NCBI GenBank assembly: GCA_024641745.1
Contig: JAHECL010000013.1
Location: 1-32,247 of the forward strand
Reading direction: 5' to 3'
Origin: Gemmatimonadota bacterium
GTDB lineage: Bacteria; Gemmatimonadota; Gemmatimonadetes; Gemmatimonadales; GWC2-71-9
DNA length: 32,247 bases
How positions within the stretch are numbered: the first letter of the stretch is position 1; every line of letters starts with the position of its first letter. Below are positions 1-9,897 of the stretch, piece by piece. The position numbers were made by a program, and so were the translations under genes. Below the pieces are notes generated by a model. The model was given only the letters and a program-made list of their open reading frames with translations, made no database searches and was not told where the DNA came from.

Positions 1-178
1 CGCCTGCGGCCATCCGAAGTGCCGTGCCCACGTCCTCAGGGGTCGCCGGCAGGAGCACCGTCGCGGCTCCCCCGATCCGATAGGTCGAGTAGCGGGCGAG
101 CGGCTCGCCGGTGCGCACGTTACCGCCGACCTGTGCCTGCAGCGCGGCGACGAACGCCGGATCCCGCGCGCTGCTCAC
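1..178 (-). CDS. murB: UDP-N-acetylenolpyruvoylglucosamine reductase, N-terminal fragment (cut by window edge)
   Basis: The first 59 residues are present; the gene runs off the left edge. MurB reduces UDP-GlcNAc-enolpyruvate to UDP-MurNAc with NADPH and FAD in the cytoplasm, early in peptidoglycan synthesis. The visible residues include an [11 protein letters not shown] stretch. It matches the conserved 'T-x-R-x-G-G-x-A' opening of the MurB FAD-binding domain and is followed by the usual L-P-A-T-P-E-D-V segment. The GTG start at 178 overlaps the carB stop codon in a GTGA junction, so translation is probably coupled to carB. No ATG lies nearby in frame. The family call rests on this short stretch only; the FAD-binding core and the catalytic Ser/Glu are outside the window. 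Confidence 0.8.
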   Translation of the reverse strand, partial: MSSARDPAFVAALQAQVGGNVRTGEPLARYSTYRIGGAATVLLPATPEDVGTALRMAAG

Positions 179-3100
179 ACCACGTCCGCCGTGGCCTCAC
201 GGGCGAGGGCGTGCCACTCCTGCAGGGAGCACACGGTGCGGGCCCGGCTCCGGAGCGCGATGACCGCGTCGCAGGCGGCGGAGGCCGCCGACAGCGTGGT
301 GGTGTACGGGGTCCGGTGCTGCAGCGCGGCGCGGCGCAGCGTGTAGTCGTCCTGTTGCGTCATCTTGCCGAGCGGCGTGTTGATCAGCAGCTGCACGTCG
401 CCGGAGAGCAGGAGGTCGATCACGTTGGGCCGACCCTCGTGGACCTTGAGGACCCGCTCGGCCGGAACGCCCCGGGACCGCAGGTGGCGCGCCGTCCCCT
501 CCGTGGCCACGATCCGGAATCCCAGTTCATGAAACCGCCGGATGATGGGCACCACCGACTGCTTGTCGTGGTCGTTCACGGTCACGAACACCGTGCACTC
601 GAGCGGGAGGGCGCCGTCGGCGCTGATCTGCGCCTTGGCGAAGGCCATCCCGAAGGAATCGGCGATGCCCATCACCTCGCCGGTGGACCGCATCTCGGGG
701 CCAAGGATGAGGTCCACCCCCGGCAGCTTGTTGAACGGGAAGACGGCTTCCTTCACCGCGACATACGGCTGGACGACGTCGTCGTGCAGGCCGAGCGACT
801 CGAGCGTCCGGCCGGCCATGACGGCGGCGGCGACCGAGGCCATCGCCACGCCGGTGGTCTTCGACACGAACGGCACGGTGCGGCTGCCGCGCGGGTTGAC
901 CTCGAGCACATACACCTTCCCGTGCTTGATGGCGTACTGCACGTTGATCAGCCCGACGACCCCGAGCCGCAGCGCGAAGGCGCGGGTGTGGCGCCGCATC
1001 TCCTCCACCTGGTCCTCGGTGATCAGGTACGGCGGCAGCACGCACGCCGAGTCGCCGGAGTGAATCCCGGCGTCCTCGATATGCTGCATCACGCCGCCGA
1101 TGATGCAGGTGGTCCCGTCGGCGATCGCATCGACGTCCGCCTCGAAGGCGTCCTCGAGGAAGCTGTCGATCAGGACCGGATGCTCGGGCGTGACCCGCGT
1201 CGCCGACGCGAAGTAGCGTCGCAGCGACTCCAGGTCGTAGATGATCTCCATCCCGCGCCCGCCCAGCACGTACGAGGGACGGACCAGGATCGGATAGCCG
1301 ATGCGCTCGGCCACCGCGGCGGCCTCGTCCACCGACATCGCGGTGCCGCTCGGCGGCTGGGCGACGCCCAGTTCCCGCGCCATCGCCTCGAACCGGCCCC
1401 GATCCTCCGCCTCATCGATGGCGTTGGGGGAGGTCCCGAGGATCGGCACGCCCGCCGCCTCGAGACCGCGGGCCAGCCGGAGCGGGGTCTGGCCGCCGAA
1501 CTGGACCACGACCCCGATCGGCTGCTCGACATGCACGATCTCGAGCACGTCCTCGAGGGTGAGCGGCTCGAAGTACAGCGCGTCGGAGATATCGAAGTCG
1601 GTGGAGACGGTCTCGGGGTTGGAGTTGACCATCACCGTCCGGTACCCGAGCTCGCGGAAGGCGAGCACCGCGCGCACGCAGCAGTAGTCGAACTCGACCC
1701 CCTGGCCGATCCGGTTGGGGCCGCTGCCGAGGATGATCACCGCCGGCCGCCCGTCGGGGACCGACTCGTTCTCCTCGTCGTAGCACGAGTACAGGTAGGG
1801 TGTGGCCGAGGGGAACTCGCCGGCGCAGGTGTCCACCATCTTGAACACCGGTCGGATGCCGTTCGCGTGACGCAGCGCCCGGATCTCCGATTCCGGCAGG
1901 TTGCGGAGCCGCCCGAGCTGGACGTCACTGTACCCCATCCGCTTCATGCCGCGGATCGCGGCCGGGGTCATCGCATCCGGCGCGGACGCCCAGGCGGTTT
2001 CCGCCTCGACCAGCTCGGCGAACTGGTCGATGAACCAGGGATCCATGCCGGTGCGCTCCGCCACTTCCGCGGCTGGCACGCCGCCCGCCAGCGCCCGCTT
2101 GATCTGGAAGATCCGCTCGGGGGTCGGGGTCCGAAGCGCGGCCCGGACCGACGTCATTTCGCCGTCCGGGAGCCGGTCCGCCGCCGGCGTCGCGCCCACC
2201 GTCCAGCCGGTGCGGTCGGCCTCCAGCCCGCGCAATCCCTTCTGGAAGGCCTCCTTGAAGGTCCGGCCGATCGCCATGACCTCGCCCACCGACTTCATCT
2301 GGGTCGTGAGCGTCGCATCGGCGGTGGGGAACTTCTCGAAGGCGAACCGCGGCACCTTCACGACCACGTAGTCGAGCACCGGCTCGAAGGAGGCCGGCGT
2401 CGTCTTGGTGATGTCGTTGGGCAGCTCGTCGAGGCGGTAGCCCACCGCGAGCTTCGCCCCGATCCGCGCGATCGGGAATCCGGTCGCTTTCGACGCCAGC
2501 GCGGAGGAACGCGACACCCGGGGATTCATCTCGATCACCAGCTGCTCGCCGGTCGCGGGGTTCACCGCGAACTGGATGTTGCAGCCGCCCGCCTCGACCC
2601 CGACCTCCCGGATGATGGCGAGGGCGCTGTCCCGCATGCGCTGATACTCGCGATCGGTGAGCGTCATCGCCGGCGCGACGGTCATCGAATCGCCGGTGTG
2701 GACGCCCATCGGGTCAATGTTCTCGATGGTGCAGACGATGACGACGTTGTCGGCCCCGTCCCGCATGACCTCGAGCTCGAACTCCTTCCACCCGATGATG
2801 CTCTGCTCCACCAGGACTGATCCGACGGGGGAGAGCTCGAGCCCGTGGTCGACCATCCGCTCGAATTCCTCGCGGTTGTACGCGATCCCGCCTCCGGAGC
2901 CGCCCAGGGTGTAGGAGGGGCGGACGATCGCGGGAAAGCCGGTGCGGGCCACCGCGGCGGCGGCCTCCTCCAGGCTCCGCACGGTCTGTCCCGCGGGGGT
3001 CGCCAGGCCGAGCCGTACCATCGCCTCGGCGAACTGGGCCCGGTCTTCCGCGAGCGCAATGGCCCGCGCGTTGGCGCCGATCAGTTCCACGCCGAACTTC

Positions 3101-3426
3101 TCCAGCGTGCCGTCGTTCGCGAGGGCCATCGCCACGTTCAGGGCGGTCTGGCCGCCCATCGTGGGGAGCAGCGCGTCGGGCCGTTCCCGTTCGATGACCC
3201 GTGCCACCCACTCCGGTGTGACCGGCTCGATGTAGGTCCGATCCGCGAGTTCCGGATCGGTCATGATCGTGGCCGGGTTCGAGTTCACCAGGATGACCCG
3301 GTAGCCCTCCTCCCTGAGCGCGCGCGCCGCCTGCGTCCCGGAATAGTCGAACTCGGCGCCCTGACCGATGATGATCGGGCCGGAGCCAATCAGGAGGATG
3401 GAGGAGATGTCAGTCCGCTTCGGCAT
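175..3426 (-). CDS. carB: Carbamoyl-phosphate synthase large subunit
   Basis: CarB makes carbamoyl phosphate from bicarbonate, ATP and glutamine-derived ammonia for pyrimidine and arginine synthesis; the glutaminase subunit CarA is not in this window. The protein is about 1083 residues, normal for the family. It shows the duplicated ATP-grasp plan: a first synthetase half opening with [10 protein letters not shown] and containing N-P-A-T-I-M-T-D, a middle oligomerisation region, a second half with [10 protein letters not shown] and N-P-E-T-V-S-T-D, and a C-terminal MGS-like regulatory domain. I chose the ATG at 3426 (M-P-K-R-T-D-I, the usual CarB opening) over a TTG two codons upstream. It overlaps the preceding epimerase gene by 17 bases and murB by four, so it lies inside the gmd-rmd-carB-murB unit. 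Confidence 0.97.
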   Translation of the reverse strand: MPKRTDISSILLIGSGPIIIGQGAEFDYSGTQAARALREEGYRVILVNSNPATIMTDPELADRTYIEPVTPEWVARVIERERPDALLPTMGGQTALNVAMALANDGTLEKFGVELIGANARAIALAEDRAQFAEAMVRLGLATPAGQTVRSLEEAAAAVARTGFPAIVRPSYTLGGSGGGIAYNREEFERMVDHGLELSPVGSVLVEQSIIGWKEFELEVMRDGADNVVIVCTIENIDPMGVHTGDSMTVAPAMTLTDREYQRMRDSALAIIREVGVEAGGCNIQFAVNPATGEQLVIEMNPRVSRSSALASKATGFPIARIGAKLAVGYRLDELPNDITKTTPASFEPVLDYVVVKVPRFAFEKFPTADATLTTQMKSVGEVMAIGRTFKEAFQKGLRGLEADRTGWTVGATPAADRLPDGEMTSVRAALRTPTPERIFQIKRALAGGVPAAEVAERTGMDPWFIDQFAELVEAETAWASAPDAMTPAAIRGMKRMGYSDVQLGRLRNLPESEIRALRHANGIRPVFKMVDTCAGEFPSATPYLYSCYDEENESVPDGRPAVIILGSGPNRIGQGVEFDYCCVRAVLAFRELGYRTVMVNSNPETVSTDFDISDALYFEPLTLEDVLEIVHVEQPIGVVVQFGGQTPLRLARGLEAAGVPILGTSPNAIDEAEDRGRFEAMARELGVAQPPSGTAMSVDEAAAVAERIGYPILVRPSYVLGGRGMEIIYDLESLRRYFASATRVTPEHPVLIDSFLEDAFEADVDAIADGTTCIIGGVMQHIEDAGIHSGDSACVLPPYLITEDQVEEMRRHTRAFALRLGVVGLINVQYAIKHGKVYVLEVNPRGSRTVPFVSKTTGVAMASVAAAVMAGRTLESLGLHDDVVQPYVAVKEAVFPFNKLPGVDLILGPEMRSTGEVMGIADSFGMAFAKAQISADGALPLECTVFVTVNDHDKQSVVPIIRRFHELGFRIVATEGTARHLRSRGVPAERVLKVHEGRPNVIDLLLSGDVQLLINTPLGKMTQQDDYTLRRAALQHRTPYTTTLSAASAACDAVIALRSRARTVCSLQEWHALAREATADVV

Positions 3427-4362
3427 CGGCAACTTCCCTCAATGTCCGGTCAAGATCGATGACAGGCCGCCAACCGGTGGCCGCTCGCAGCTTCGAGGCG
3501 TCGCCGACGAGGTGCCCGATATCGGCCGTGCGCACCAGTGTGGCGTCCACCGCCGGGGTCACCGTCACGCCGACATGGGCGGCCAGGCGCTGGAAGAGCT
3601 CATGCAGGGCAATCCCCTCGCCGCGGGCCACGTTGTAGGCCTCGCCAGGCGCTCCACGCTCCAACAGCGCAAGATAGGCGTGCACGACGTCCTGCACATG
3701 GAGGAAATCGCGCACCGGGTCGAGGTTGCCGGTGGGCACCGAGGTGGCCCCGCTTCGGCGGGCGGTCCGCAGCCTGGCGGCGAACGCGGGCGCCACGAAC
3801 CGGGCACCCTGGCCCGCGCCGGTGTGGGGGAACGGACGGGCCACGACCACACGGAGGCCGGTCCGCCGCCAGACCTCCAGCGCCGCCACCTCCGCGCCGA
3901 CCTTGCTGGCGGCATAGGGGGAGCAGGGTCGGAGGGGGTCGTCCTCCCGCCGGGGGCGGTCCACACCGCCGCCATACACCTCGCCGGTGGAGACCACCAG
4001 CAGGACGGGGTCGCCTTCCCCCCCCTCCCGCTGGCGGCCGAGGATGTCGGCCACCCGCGCCGTCCCCGAGGCGTTGACCGCCCACGCGGCGCCGGCGTCG
4101 CGACGGGCATCAGCGCCCGAAGCGACCGCCGCCAGGTGCACGACCGCCTCCGGACGCCAGGCCAGCGCCGACTCGACGGACGCCGTGTCCAGCAGCTCCA
4201 GCGGGACGGGAAGGACGGCGGCGCGCTCCTCCGCGCTGAGCCCCGGCACGTCGAGCGGGCCGCCGGGGCGGATGCCGCCCCGCACCTCGTGCCCCCCCGC
4301 GAGGAGGGTCCGCACCATCGTCCTGCCGACGAACCCCTCGGCACCGGTCACGAACACGCGCA

Positions 4363-4363
<1 letters not shown>
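3410..4363 (-). CDS. rmd: NAD(P)-dependent sugar-nucleotide reductase, probably GDP-6-deoxy-4-keto-mannose reductase (RMD)
   Basis: This 317-residue extended short-chain dehydrogenase has a Rossmann opening V-T-G-A-E-G-F-V-G (residues 5-13), S-T-G-E-V-Y-G around 125-131 and the catalytic Y150-x3-K154 pair. Its later segments [10 protein letters not shown] and [16 protein letters not shown] resemble RMD, which reduces the Gmd product to GDP-D-rhamnose. The gene starts at an ATG that shares one base with the gmd stop (TGATG), so the two are almost certainly co-translated and act in sequence. GDP-L-fucose synthase is the main alternative for a Gmd partner, but the R-D-F-x-x-V-x-D-V-V segment favours RMD. 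The product would feed a surface glycan. The family is secure; the exact stereochemistry of the product is inferred. Confidence 0.8.
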
Positions 4364-5403
<1,040 letters not shown>

Positions 5404-5434
5404 TCATTGACGTAACTGCTTGAAGGATGGACAT

Positions 5435-5626
5435 ATGGCACGGGTATGCACCGTGTGCGGCAAGGGGCCGGTCACCGGCAACAACGTCAGCCACGCCAAG
5501 AATCGCACGAACCGCCGCTGGTATCCGAACCTCCAGACGGTGCGCGTCCTCAAGGACGGCGCTCCCCGCCGGGTGCGCGTCTGCACCCAGTGCATCAAGG
5601 GCAACAAGATCGCCAAGGCGAGTTGA
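5435..5626 (+). CDS. rpmB: Large ribosomal subunit protein bL28
   Basis: A 63-residue bL28 with the typical V-C-x-V-C-G-K-G-P start and a G-N-N-V-S-H-A-x-N segment followed by R-R-W-Y-P-N-L-Q. Two cysteine pairs, C5/C8 and C50/C53, make this the zinc-binding (C+) form. It stands alone on the plus strand between divergent gmd and the convergent ribosomal operon; bL28 is often encoded apart from the large ribosomal clusters. The ATG at 5435 is preceded by AAGGA at 5423-5427, a good ribosome binding site. An upstream in-frame TTG would add five residues but lacks both the family N-terminus and such a site. Confidence 0.97.
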   Translation: MARVCTVCGKGPVTGNNVSHAKNRTNRRWYPNLQTVRVLKDGAPRRVRVCTQCIKGNKIAKAS

Positions 5627-5631
5627 AGGCC

Positions 5632-5652
5632 GGCGCCCCTGCACGGGGCGCC
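5632..5652 (+). terminator. GC-rich hairpin just after rpmB
   Basis: GGCGCCCC (5632-5639) pairs perfectly with GGGGCGCC (5645-5652) across a five-base loop, starting six bases after the rpmB stop. No T-run follows, so it may slow polymerase or protect the mRNA end rather than act as a full intrinsic terminator. The stronger hairpin at 5678-5701 could also help end plus-strand transcription. Confidence 0.4.
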
Positions 5653-5673
5653 CCGTCACTGCGGCCGTGCTGT

Positions 5674-5701
5674 AAAAAAGGGGACCCTCACGGGTCCCCT
5701 T
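5674..5701 (-). terminator. Intrinsic terminator of the rpmJ-rplQ operon
   Basis: A perfect 10-bp stem (5678-5687 with 5692-5701) encloses a four-base loop. Read on the minus strand it runs directly into six T residues (5674-5679 on the plus strand are A). It lies 29 bases past the rplQ stop, so it is the rho-independent end of the ribosomal protein operon. On the plus strand no clear T-run follows, so it favours the minus direction. Confidence 0.88.
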
Positions 5702-5730
5702 CGTCGTTCCGGAAGCAGTCGATGCCACCC

Positions 5731-6087
5731 TTACTCCGCGAGCAACTCGATGCGAGCCACGTCGGCGCCGTCGCCGGGCCGGTGCCCCATCTTGAGGATG
5801 CGGGTGTAGCCACCGGGCCGGGCGGCGAAACGCGGACCGAGCTCGGCGAACAGGCGGCCGAGGACCTCGCGCTCCTTGATGTGCCGGCCGACCAGTCGGC
5901 GGGCGTGCAGGTCGCCGCGACGGGCCAGGGTGATGAGCTTTTCCGCGAAGGGGCGGAGCTCCTTGGCCTTGGCCTCGGTGGTCGTGATGCCTTCGTGCTT
6001 GAACAGGCTCGTGGCCATGTTGTTCAGCAGCGCCCGGCGATGGGCGGAGGTGCGGGACAGCTGCCGTCCCTTGGCGCGGTGGCGCAT
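5731..6087 (-). CDS. rplQ: Large ribosomal subunit protein bL17
   Basis: A 118-residue bL17. The conserved start M-R-H-R-x-K-G-R-Q-L-S-R-T-S-A-H-R and the L-x-N-M-A-T-S-L-F-K-H-E-x-I-x-T-T segment are clear, followed by K-A-K-E-L-R-P-F-A-E-K-L-I-T. The protein helps organise the end of the polypeptide exit tunnel in the 50S subunit. Its ATG directly abuts the rpoA stop with no base between (TAAATG). It is the last gene of the operon, 29 bases before a strong intrinsic terminator. Confidence 0.98.
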   Translation of the reverse strand: MRHRAKGRQLSRTSAHRRALLNNMATSLFKHEGITTTEAKAKELRPFAEKLITLARRGDLHARRLVGRHIKEREVLGRLFAELGPRFAARPGGYTRILKMGHRPGDGADVARIELLAE

Positions 6088-7134
6088 TTAGGCGATCTCC
6101 CCGGTGCTGGCCGGCGGCGGAGTCACCGCAGCCGCGGGGGCGACGTCCGTGCCGTTCGCGTCGCCTGCAGCATGGCCGAAGTCGAGGCCTTCCTTCTGCA
6201 GCAGCTCGCGAATCTCGGCGACGGCCTTTTCCCCGACGTTCTTGACCTTCAGGAGCTCATCCTCGGAGTAGGTGGTGAGATCCTGGAGCGTCCGGATGTT
6301 CGAATTCTTCAGTGAGTTCAACGACCGGACCGACAGGCCCAGGTCGTCGATGGGACGGGAGAGACTGGCCGACAGGTCGGTCGTCTCCTCATGCACCACC
6401 TCGACCGGATCCGGCATGATCGGCACCTTGCCGAAATCGACGAAATTCCGGAAGTGCTCCTGCGCGAGGGCGGCGGCGTAGGCGACGGCGTCCTCGGGCG
6501 AAATGGTGCCGTTGGTCTCGACCGTGACGGTGAGACGGTCATAGTCGGTCCGCTGCCCGACGCGGGTCTCCGCCACCGTGAAGTTGGCGCGGGTGACCGG
6601 ATTGTAGATCGCGTCGATCCGGACCAGGTCGACGGGCAGCGAGCGGTCGAAGGGATGGAGCTCCGACTCGACGTAACCACGGCCCTTGTTCACGTACAGC
6701 TCGGCCGAGACTTCGCGGTCCTCCTGCACGGTGAAGAGCAGGTGGTCGGGATTGATGACGGTGACCGAGCCGTGCGGCTGGATGTCGCGCGCGTAGACCG
6801 GGCCGGGGCCATTCTTCTTGATGTGGAGCACGGCCTCGTCGACTTCGGGCGTGAGGACCAGGGTCAGCCCCTTGAGGCGCTGCACGACCTGATGGATGTC
6901 CTCGAGGACGCCCTGGACGGTCTGGTGCTCGTGCACCACGCCGTCGAGCCGGAAACCCCACACCGCGGTGCCGCGGAGGGAGGAGAGCAGCAGGCGGCGA
7001 AGTGAGTTGCCGAGGGTGTACCCGAAGCCCCGCTCCAGCGGCTGGAGGCGGAACTCGGCGGAGTTCGGATTGTCCTCGCGACGGCTCATTTCGAGCACGT
7101 GCGGGCGGACCAGTCCGGTCAGGTCAATGGTCAT
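6088..7134 (-). CDS. rpoA: DNA-directed RNA polymerase subunit alpha
   Basis: The alpha subunit dimerises to nucleate RNA polymerase assembly, and its C-terminal domain contacts UP elements and activators. The 348-residue protein has the N-terminal assembly domain with L-E-R-G-F-G-Y-T-L-G-N-S-L-R-R and V-x-G-V-x-E-D residues. It then has a linker and a C-terminal domain with L-S-V-R-S-L-N-S-L-K and the helix-hairpin-helix K-N-V-G-E-K-A-V-A-E-I. A roughly 25-residue Ala/Pro/Gly-rich tail after the C-terminal domain is longer than in E. coli. It sits in the canonical rpsM-rpsK-rpsD-rpoA-rplQ order, 14 bases after rpsD. Confidence 0.98.
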   Translation of the reverse strand: MTIDLTGLVRPHVLEMSRREDNPNSAEFRLQPLERGFGYTLGNSLRRLLLSSLRGTAVWGFRLDGVVHEHQTVQGVLEDIHQVVQRLKGLTLVLTPEVDEAVLHIKKNGPGPVYARDIQPHGSVTVINPDHLLFTVQEDREVSAELYVNKGRGYVESELHPFDRSLPVDLVRIDAIYNPVTRANFTVAETRVGQRTDYDRLTVTVETNGTISPEDAVAYAAALAQEHFRNFVDFGKVPIMPDPVEVVHEETTDLSASLSRPIDDLGLSVRSLNSLKNSNIRTLQDLTTYSEDELLKVKNVGEKAVAEIRELLQKEGLDFGHAAGDANGTDVAPAAAVTPPPASTGEIA

Positions 7135-7148
7135 GTTCAGGCCACCAC

Positions 7149-7784
7149 TTACTTCGAGTAGAGCTCGACGATGAGCTGTTCCTGCGCGTTGACCGGGATG
7201 GCCTCGCGCGTCGGACGCTCAACGTACCGCCCAACGGCCTTCTCGCCGTCGACGGAGAGCCAGGAAACCGGAGCCCCGCGCGACGCGTACTCCTGCGCCG
7301 CCTTCACGGCCAGCATCTCGCGGCTGGCCGGGGCCACCCGGACTTCCTGTCCGGGCATGACGTGATACGACGCGATGTCCACCCGGCGGCCGTTCACCTG
7401 CACATGGCCGTGGTTGACGAGCTGCCGCGCCGCCTTGCGGCTCGAGGCGAAGCCCATCCGGTAGACAATGTTGTCGAGGCGCGACTCGAGGGCGATGAGC
7501 AGGTTGGTGCCCTTGACGCCCGACTCGCGCGTCACGCTCTCGAACAGGTTGCGGAACTGGCCTTCGGTCAGGCCGTACATCCGCTTCACCTTCTGCTTCT
7601 CGCGGAGCTGCTTCGAGTATTCGGACGGCTTGCGGCCGCGGCCGGTGCCCTGGCCGTGCTGGCCGGGGGCGTACGCCCGACGCTCGACCGCGCACTTCTC
7701 CGTGAGACAGCGGGTGCCCTTCAGGAAGAGCTTCGTGCCCTCGCGACGGCAGAGCCGGCAGCTGGGTCCAGTGTAACGCGACAT
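7149..7784 (-). CDS. rpsD: Small ribosomal subunit protein uS4
   Basis: A 211-residue uS4, a primary 16S rRNA-binding protein of 30S assembly. The N-terminus carries four cysteines (C9, C12, C26, C31), marking the zinc-binding form. The S4 RNA-binding domain lies near residues 100-165, with R-L-D-N-I-V-Y-R-x-G-F-A-x-S-R-K-A-A-R-Q and H-G-H-V-x-V-N-G. I chose the ATG at 7784, giving M-S-R-Y-T-G-P; an upstream in-frame extension would overlap rpsK and lacks similarity. The gene begins two bases after the rpsK stop. In many bacteria S4 represses this operon post-transcriptionally; no such site was confirmed here. Confidence 0.98.
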   Translation of the reverse strand: MSRYTGPSCRLCRREGTKLFLKGTRCLTEKCAVERRAYAPGQHGQGTGRGRKPSEYSKQLREKQKVKRMYGLTEGQFRNLFESVTRESGVKGTNLLIALESRLDNIVYRMGFASSRKAARQLVNHGHVQVNGRRVDIASYHVMPGQEVRVAPASREMLAVKAAQEYASRGAPVSWLSVDGEKAVGRYVERPTREAIPVNAQEQLIVELYSK

Positions 7785-7786
7785 GG

Positions 7787-8188
7787 CTAGACCCGCCGCT
7801 TCTTCGGGGGGCGGCACCCGTTATGGGGAATCGGGGTGACGTCCCGGATGGAGACGACCCGCAGACCGACCGAGGCCAGCGCCTGGATGGCGGACTCGCG
7901 CCCGCTGCCCGGACCCTGCACCCGCACGTGCACCCGGCGCACGCCGAGGTTCATGGCCTCCCGCCCGGCGCCTTCCGCGGCGACCGTGGCGGCGAACGGC
8001 GTGGACTTCTTGGAGCCCTTGAAGCCCGCCTTGCCGGCCGTCCCCCATGCGAGGGCGTTGCCCTTCATGTCGGTGATGGTGATGAGCACGTTGTTGAAGG
8101 TGGCCGAGATGTGGGCGATGCCCTCGGACTCGACGACCTTCTTGGATCGCTTGGCGCCAGGCGCCTTCGGGGGAGTCGGTGCAGTCAT
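7787..8188 (-). CDS. rpsK: Small ribosomal subunit protein uS11
   Basis: A 133-residue uS11 from the platform of the 30S subunit. Conserved parts are G-I-A-H-I[13 protein letters not shown], [12 protein letters not shown] and the end [16 protein letters not shown]. The first 18 residues form a Lys/Pro/Ala extension, as in many uS11 proteins. The ATG at 8188 lies two bases after the rpsM stop, and rpsD follows after another two-base gap, so translation is tightly coupled. Confidence 0.98.
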   Translation of the reverse strand: MTAPTPPKAPGAKRSKKVVESEGIAHISATFNNVLITITDMKGNALAWGTAGKAGFKGSKKSTPFAATVAAEGAGREAMNLGVRRVHVRVQGPGSGRESAIQALASVGLRVVSIRDVTPIPHNGCRPPKKRRV

Positions 8189-8190
8189 GT

Positions 8191-8571
8191 TTACTTCTTC
8201 GTCGCCTTCTTCTTGCCAGCAATGGCCCGCCGGGGACCCTTCTTGGTCCGGGCGTTGGTATGGGTACGCTGACCACGCACCGGAAGACCCCGGCGGTGCC
8301 GCGACCCGCGATAGCTGCCGATGTCCATCAGCCGCTTGATGTTCATGGCCACTTCAGTCCGGAGGGCGCCCTCGACCTTCAGCGCGCGCTCGATGAACTG
8401 ACGAAGCCGGGCCACCTCGGTGTCGGACAGGTCTCGCACCCGGGTGTCAGGACTGACACCGGCCTCGGTGAGGATCCGGACACTGGTGGGACGGCCAACC
8501 CCGAAGATGTACGTCAGGGCAATTTCGACCCGCTTTTCGCGCGGAAGATCGACGCCTGCGATGCGTGCCAT
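8191..8571 (-). CDS. rpsM: Small ribosomal subunit protein uS13
   Basis: A 126-residue uS13 from the head of the 30S subunit, where it contacts the 50S subunit and the P-site tRNA. It begins [10 protein letters not shown][14 protein letters not shown], and its basic tail has [11 protein letters not shown]-x-K-G. I set the start at the ATG at 8571 because the family N-terminus begins there and it lies two bases after the rpmJ stop. An alternative upstream start would run through rpmJ in another frame. Confidence 0.98.
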   Translation of the reverse strand: MARIAGVDLPREKRVEIALTYIFGVGRPTSVRILTEAGVSPDTRVRDLSDTEVARLRQFIERALKVEGALRTEVAMNIKRLMDIGSYRGSRHRRGLPVRGQRTHTNARTKKGPRRAIAGKKKATKK

Positions 8572-8573
8572 GA

Positions 8574-8690
8574 TCAGCCCTGCCGTTGCTTGTGCTTGGG
8601 ATTGCGCTTGCAAATGATGCGAACAACACCCTGTCGCTTCACGACTTTGCAGTGTTCGCAGATTGGCTTGACACTCGAACGAACCTTCAC
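8574..8690 (-). CDS. rpmJ: Large ribosomal subunit protein bL36
   Basis: A 38-residue bL36 that is easy to miss because of its size and GTG start. The sequence [11 protein letters not shown], then a C-x2-C pair, G-V-V-R-I-I-C and the tail P-K-H-K-Q-R-Q-G match the family throughout. C11, C14, C27 and H33 form the zinc site, so this is the zinc-binding form. The GTG at 8690 is preceded by GGAGAG about five bases upstream. It is the first gene of the operon, with the promoter about 40 bases before it, and rpsM follows after two bases. Confidence 0.97.
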   Translation of the reverse strand: MKVRSSVKPICEHCKVVKRQGVVRIICKRNPKHKQRQG

Positions 8691-8726
8691 AAATCTCTCC
8701 AGGGCCAGACTTTGAGGTAGCTGACC

Positions 8727-8755
8727 AATATAGACCCCGTTTTGGCCCAACGCAA
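8727..8755 (-). promoter_or_regulatory. Promoter of the rpmJ-rpsM-rpsK-rpsD-rpoA-rplQ operon
   Basis: On the minus strand TTGCGT (8750-8755) and TATATT (8727-8732) are separated by exactly 17 bases. The -10 matches consensus at five of six positions. Transcription would start near 8720, giving a leader of about 30 bases before the rpmJ GTG. The element begins about 10 bases past the stop of the preceding gene, and I see no terminator between, so read-through from the smpB operon is possible. Confidence 0.75.
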
Positions 8756-8764
8756 GGGAATTCC

Positions 8765-9217
8765 CTACTCGCTGATCCGGACCTCGGTCATCACCCAGTC
8801 CCCCCGTCCCCGCCGGAATCCGAGGAGCATCGTTGCCTCCCGTTCCCCGGGCAGTCCGACCAGCCGGTAGAACCTGGTCAGTTCGACAAAACCCTCGGTC
8901 GAATCGACCTCCACCGCCCGCATCAATAATGTCGCAACTTCTTGTGAACCTTGGACATAGGATGACAGGACCGCCCGGGCTTGCCGGGGACTGAGCGGAG
9001 AGGACCCCCGGCCACCGGGCAGGGTCACGAGCAAGGGACCGCCCCCGGAGACCGAGACGAAGGCGGCCAGGTCCCGGCTCTGCCATGCGCCCCGGGCCGC
9101 TTCGCCTCCCTCCTTCAGGGAGGGCGCCAGGGCCACCGCCAGCGGGGCAGCCGGGCCGACGGGCGGCGGGGCGATTCCGACGGCGAGGACCACCGCCAGG
9201 AGGCCGGCTCGAATCAT
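8765..9217 (-). CDS. Small exported protein of unknown function
   Basis: A 150-residue protein I cannot assign to a named family. The N-terminus ([16 protein letters not shown]) looks like a signal peptide, so export is likely. The rest has a serine-rich middle, an [14 protein letters not shown] segment and a closing part with beta-strand character ([10 protein letters not shown], then [10 protein letters not shown]). This layout is reminiscent of small NTF2-like or DUF4783-type periplasmic proteins, but that is only an impression. Its ATG shares a base with the pyrF stop (TGATG), and it is the last gene of the smpB operon. Confidence 0.75.
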   Translation of the reverse strand: MIRAGLLAVVLAVGIAPPPVGPAAPLAVALAPSLKEGGEAARGAWQSRDLAAFVSVSGGGPLLVTLPGGRGSSPLSPRQARAVLSSYVQGSQEVATLLMRAVEVDSTEGFVELTRFYRLVGLPGEREATMLLGFRRGRGDWVMTEVRISE

Positions 9218-9897
9218 CAGGCGGCAGCCTCCGCGATGAATTCAGCGAGGACCGCGGCCGGATCGGAGGCGTGAAGGATCGGTCGCCCGACCACCAGGTG
9301 CGTGGCCCCCCGGGCGGCCGTCTCACGGGGGGCGGCGATGCGGACCTGGTCCCCGGCGGCGTCGGCAGCACGCCGGATCCCCGGCACCACGAGCCAGGCC
9401 CCCCGCGGGAGCTGCCCACGCACCACGTCGACCTCGGCCGGGGAGCAGACCACCCCCCGGAGGCCTGCCGCGGCCGCCGCAGCCGCGAGCCGGGAGACCT
9501 CCGGCAGGAGTTCCACCCCGTCACGGCCGGTGGCGGCCCCGTACCCCTCGGCGTCATGCGAGGTCAGGACGGTCACCCCGACCAGCCCGACCGGGCCGGC
9601 CGCGGCCTGGGCCGCGCGCATCATCGCCGCTCCGCCGAGCGTGTGGATCGTGGCCATCGCGATCCCCTGGGCCGCGGCGGCGGCGACCGCGCCGGCGACG
9701 GTATGCGGGATGTCGTGCCATTTGAGGTCGAGGAACACCTGCAGTCCCCGCTCCCGAAGCTCCGCGAGGAGCGGGGCGCCCCCGCGGGTCATCAGGACCG
9801 AACCGACCTTGGCCCAGCGGAGGTCGGGAAGGCGGTCCAGCAGCCGCCGCGCCGCGTCGGCCGATTCGACGTCGAGGGCCAGAATCACCTCAGCCAT
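9217..9897 (-). CDS. pyrF: Orotidine 5'-phosphate decarboxylase
   Basis: PyrF decarboxylates OMP to UMP, the last step of de novo pyrimidine synthesis. The 226-residue protein starts with the family beta strand V-I-L-A-L-D-V. It carries the catalytic charged network in D57-L-K59-W-H-D62-I-P-H-T and ends with the phosphate-binding V-V-G-R-P-I. The ATG at 9897 overlaps the pyrD stop by eight bases (ATGGCTGA). An upstream extension read through pyrD lacks any family similarity. It follows pyrD directly, so the last two enzymes acting before UMP, apart from PyrE, are co-expressed. Confidence 0.95.
   Translation of the reverse strand: MAEVILALDVESADAARRLLDRLPDLRWAKVGSVLMTRGGAPLLAELRERGLQVFLDLKWHDIPHTVAGAVAAAAAQGIAMATIHTLGGAAMMRAAQAAAGPVGLVGVTVLTSHDAEGYGAATGRDGVELLPEVSRLAAAAAAAGLRGVVCSPAEVDVVRGQLPRGAWLVVPGIRRAADAAGDQVRIAAPRETAARGATHLVVGRPILHASDPAAVLAEFIAEAAA

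Noticed and set aside
19-2820. A 933-codon open frame on the plus strand opposite carB
   Set aside because: It is the stop-poor antisense frame of a GC-rich gene. Its translation is His/Arg/Asp/Gly-rich without domain similarity, whereas carB on the other strand is certain.
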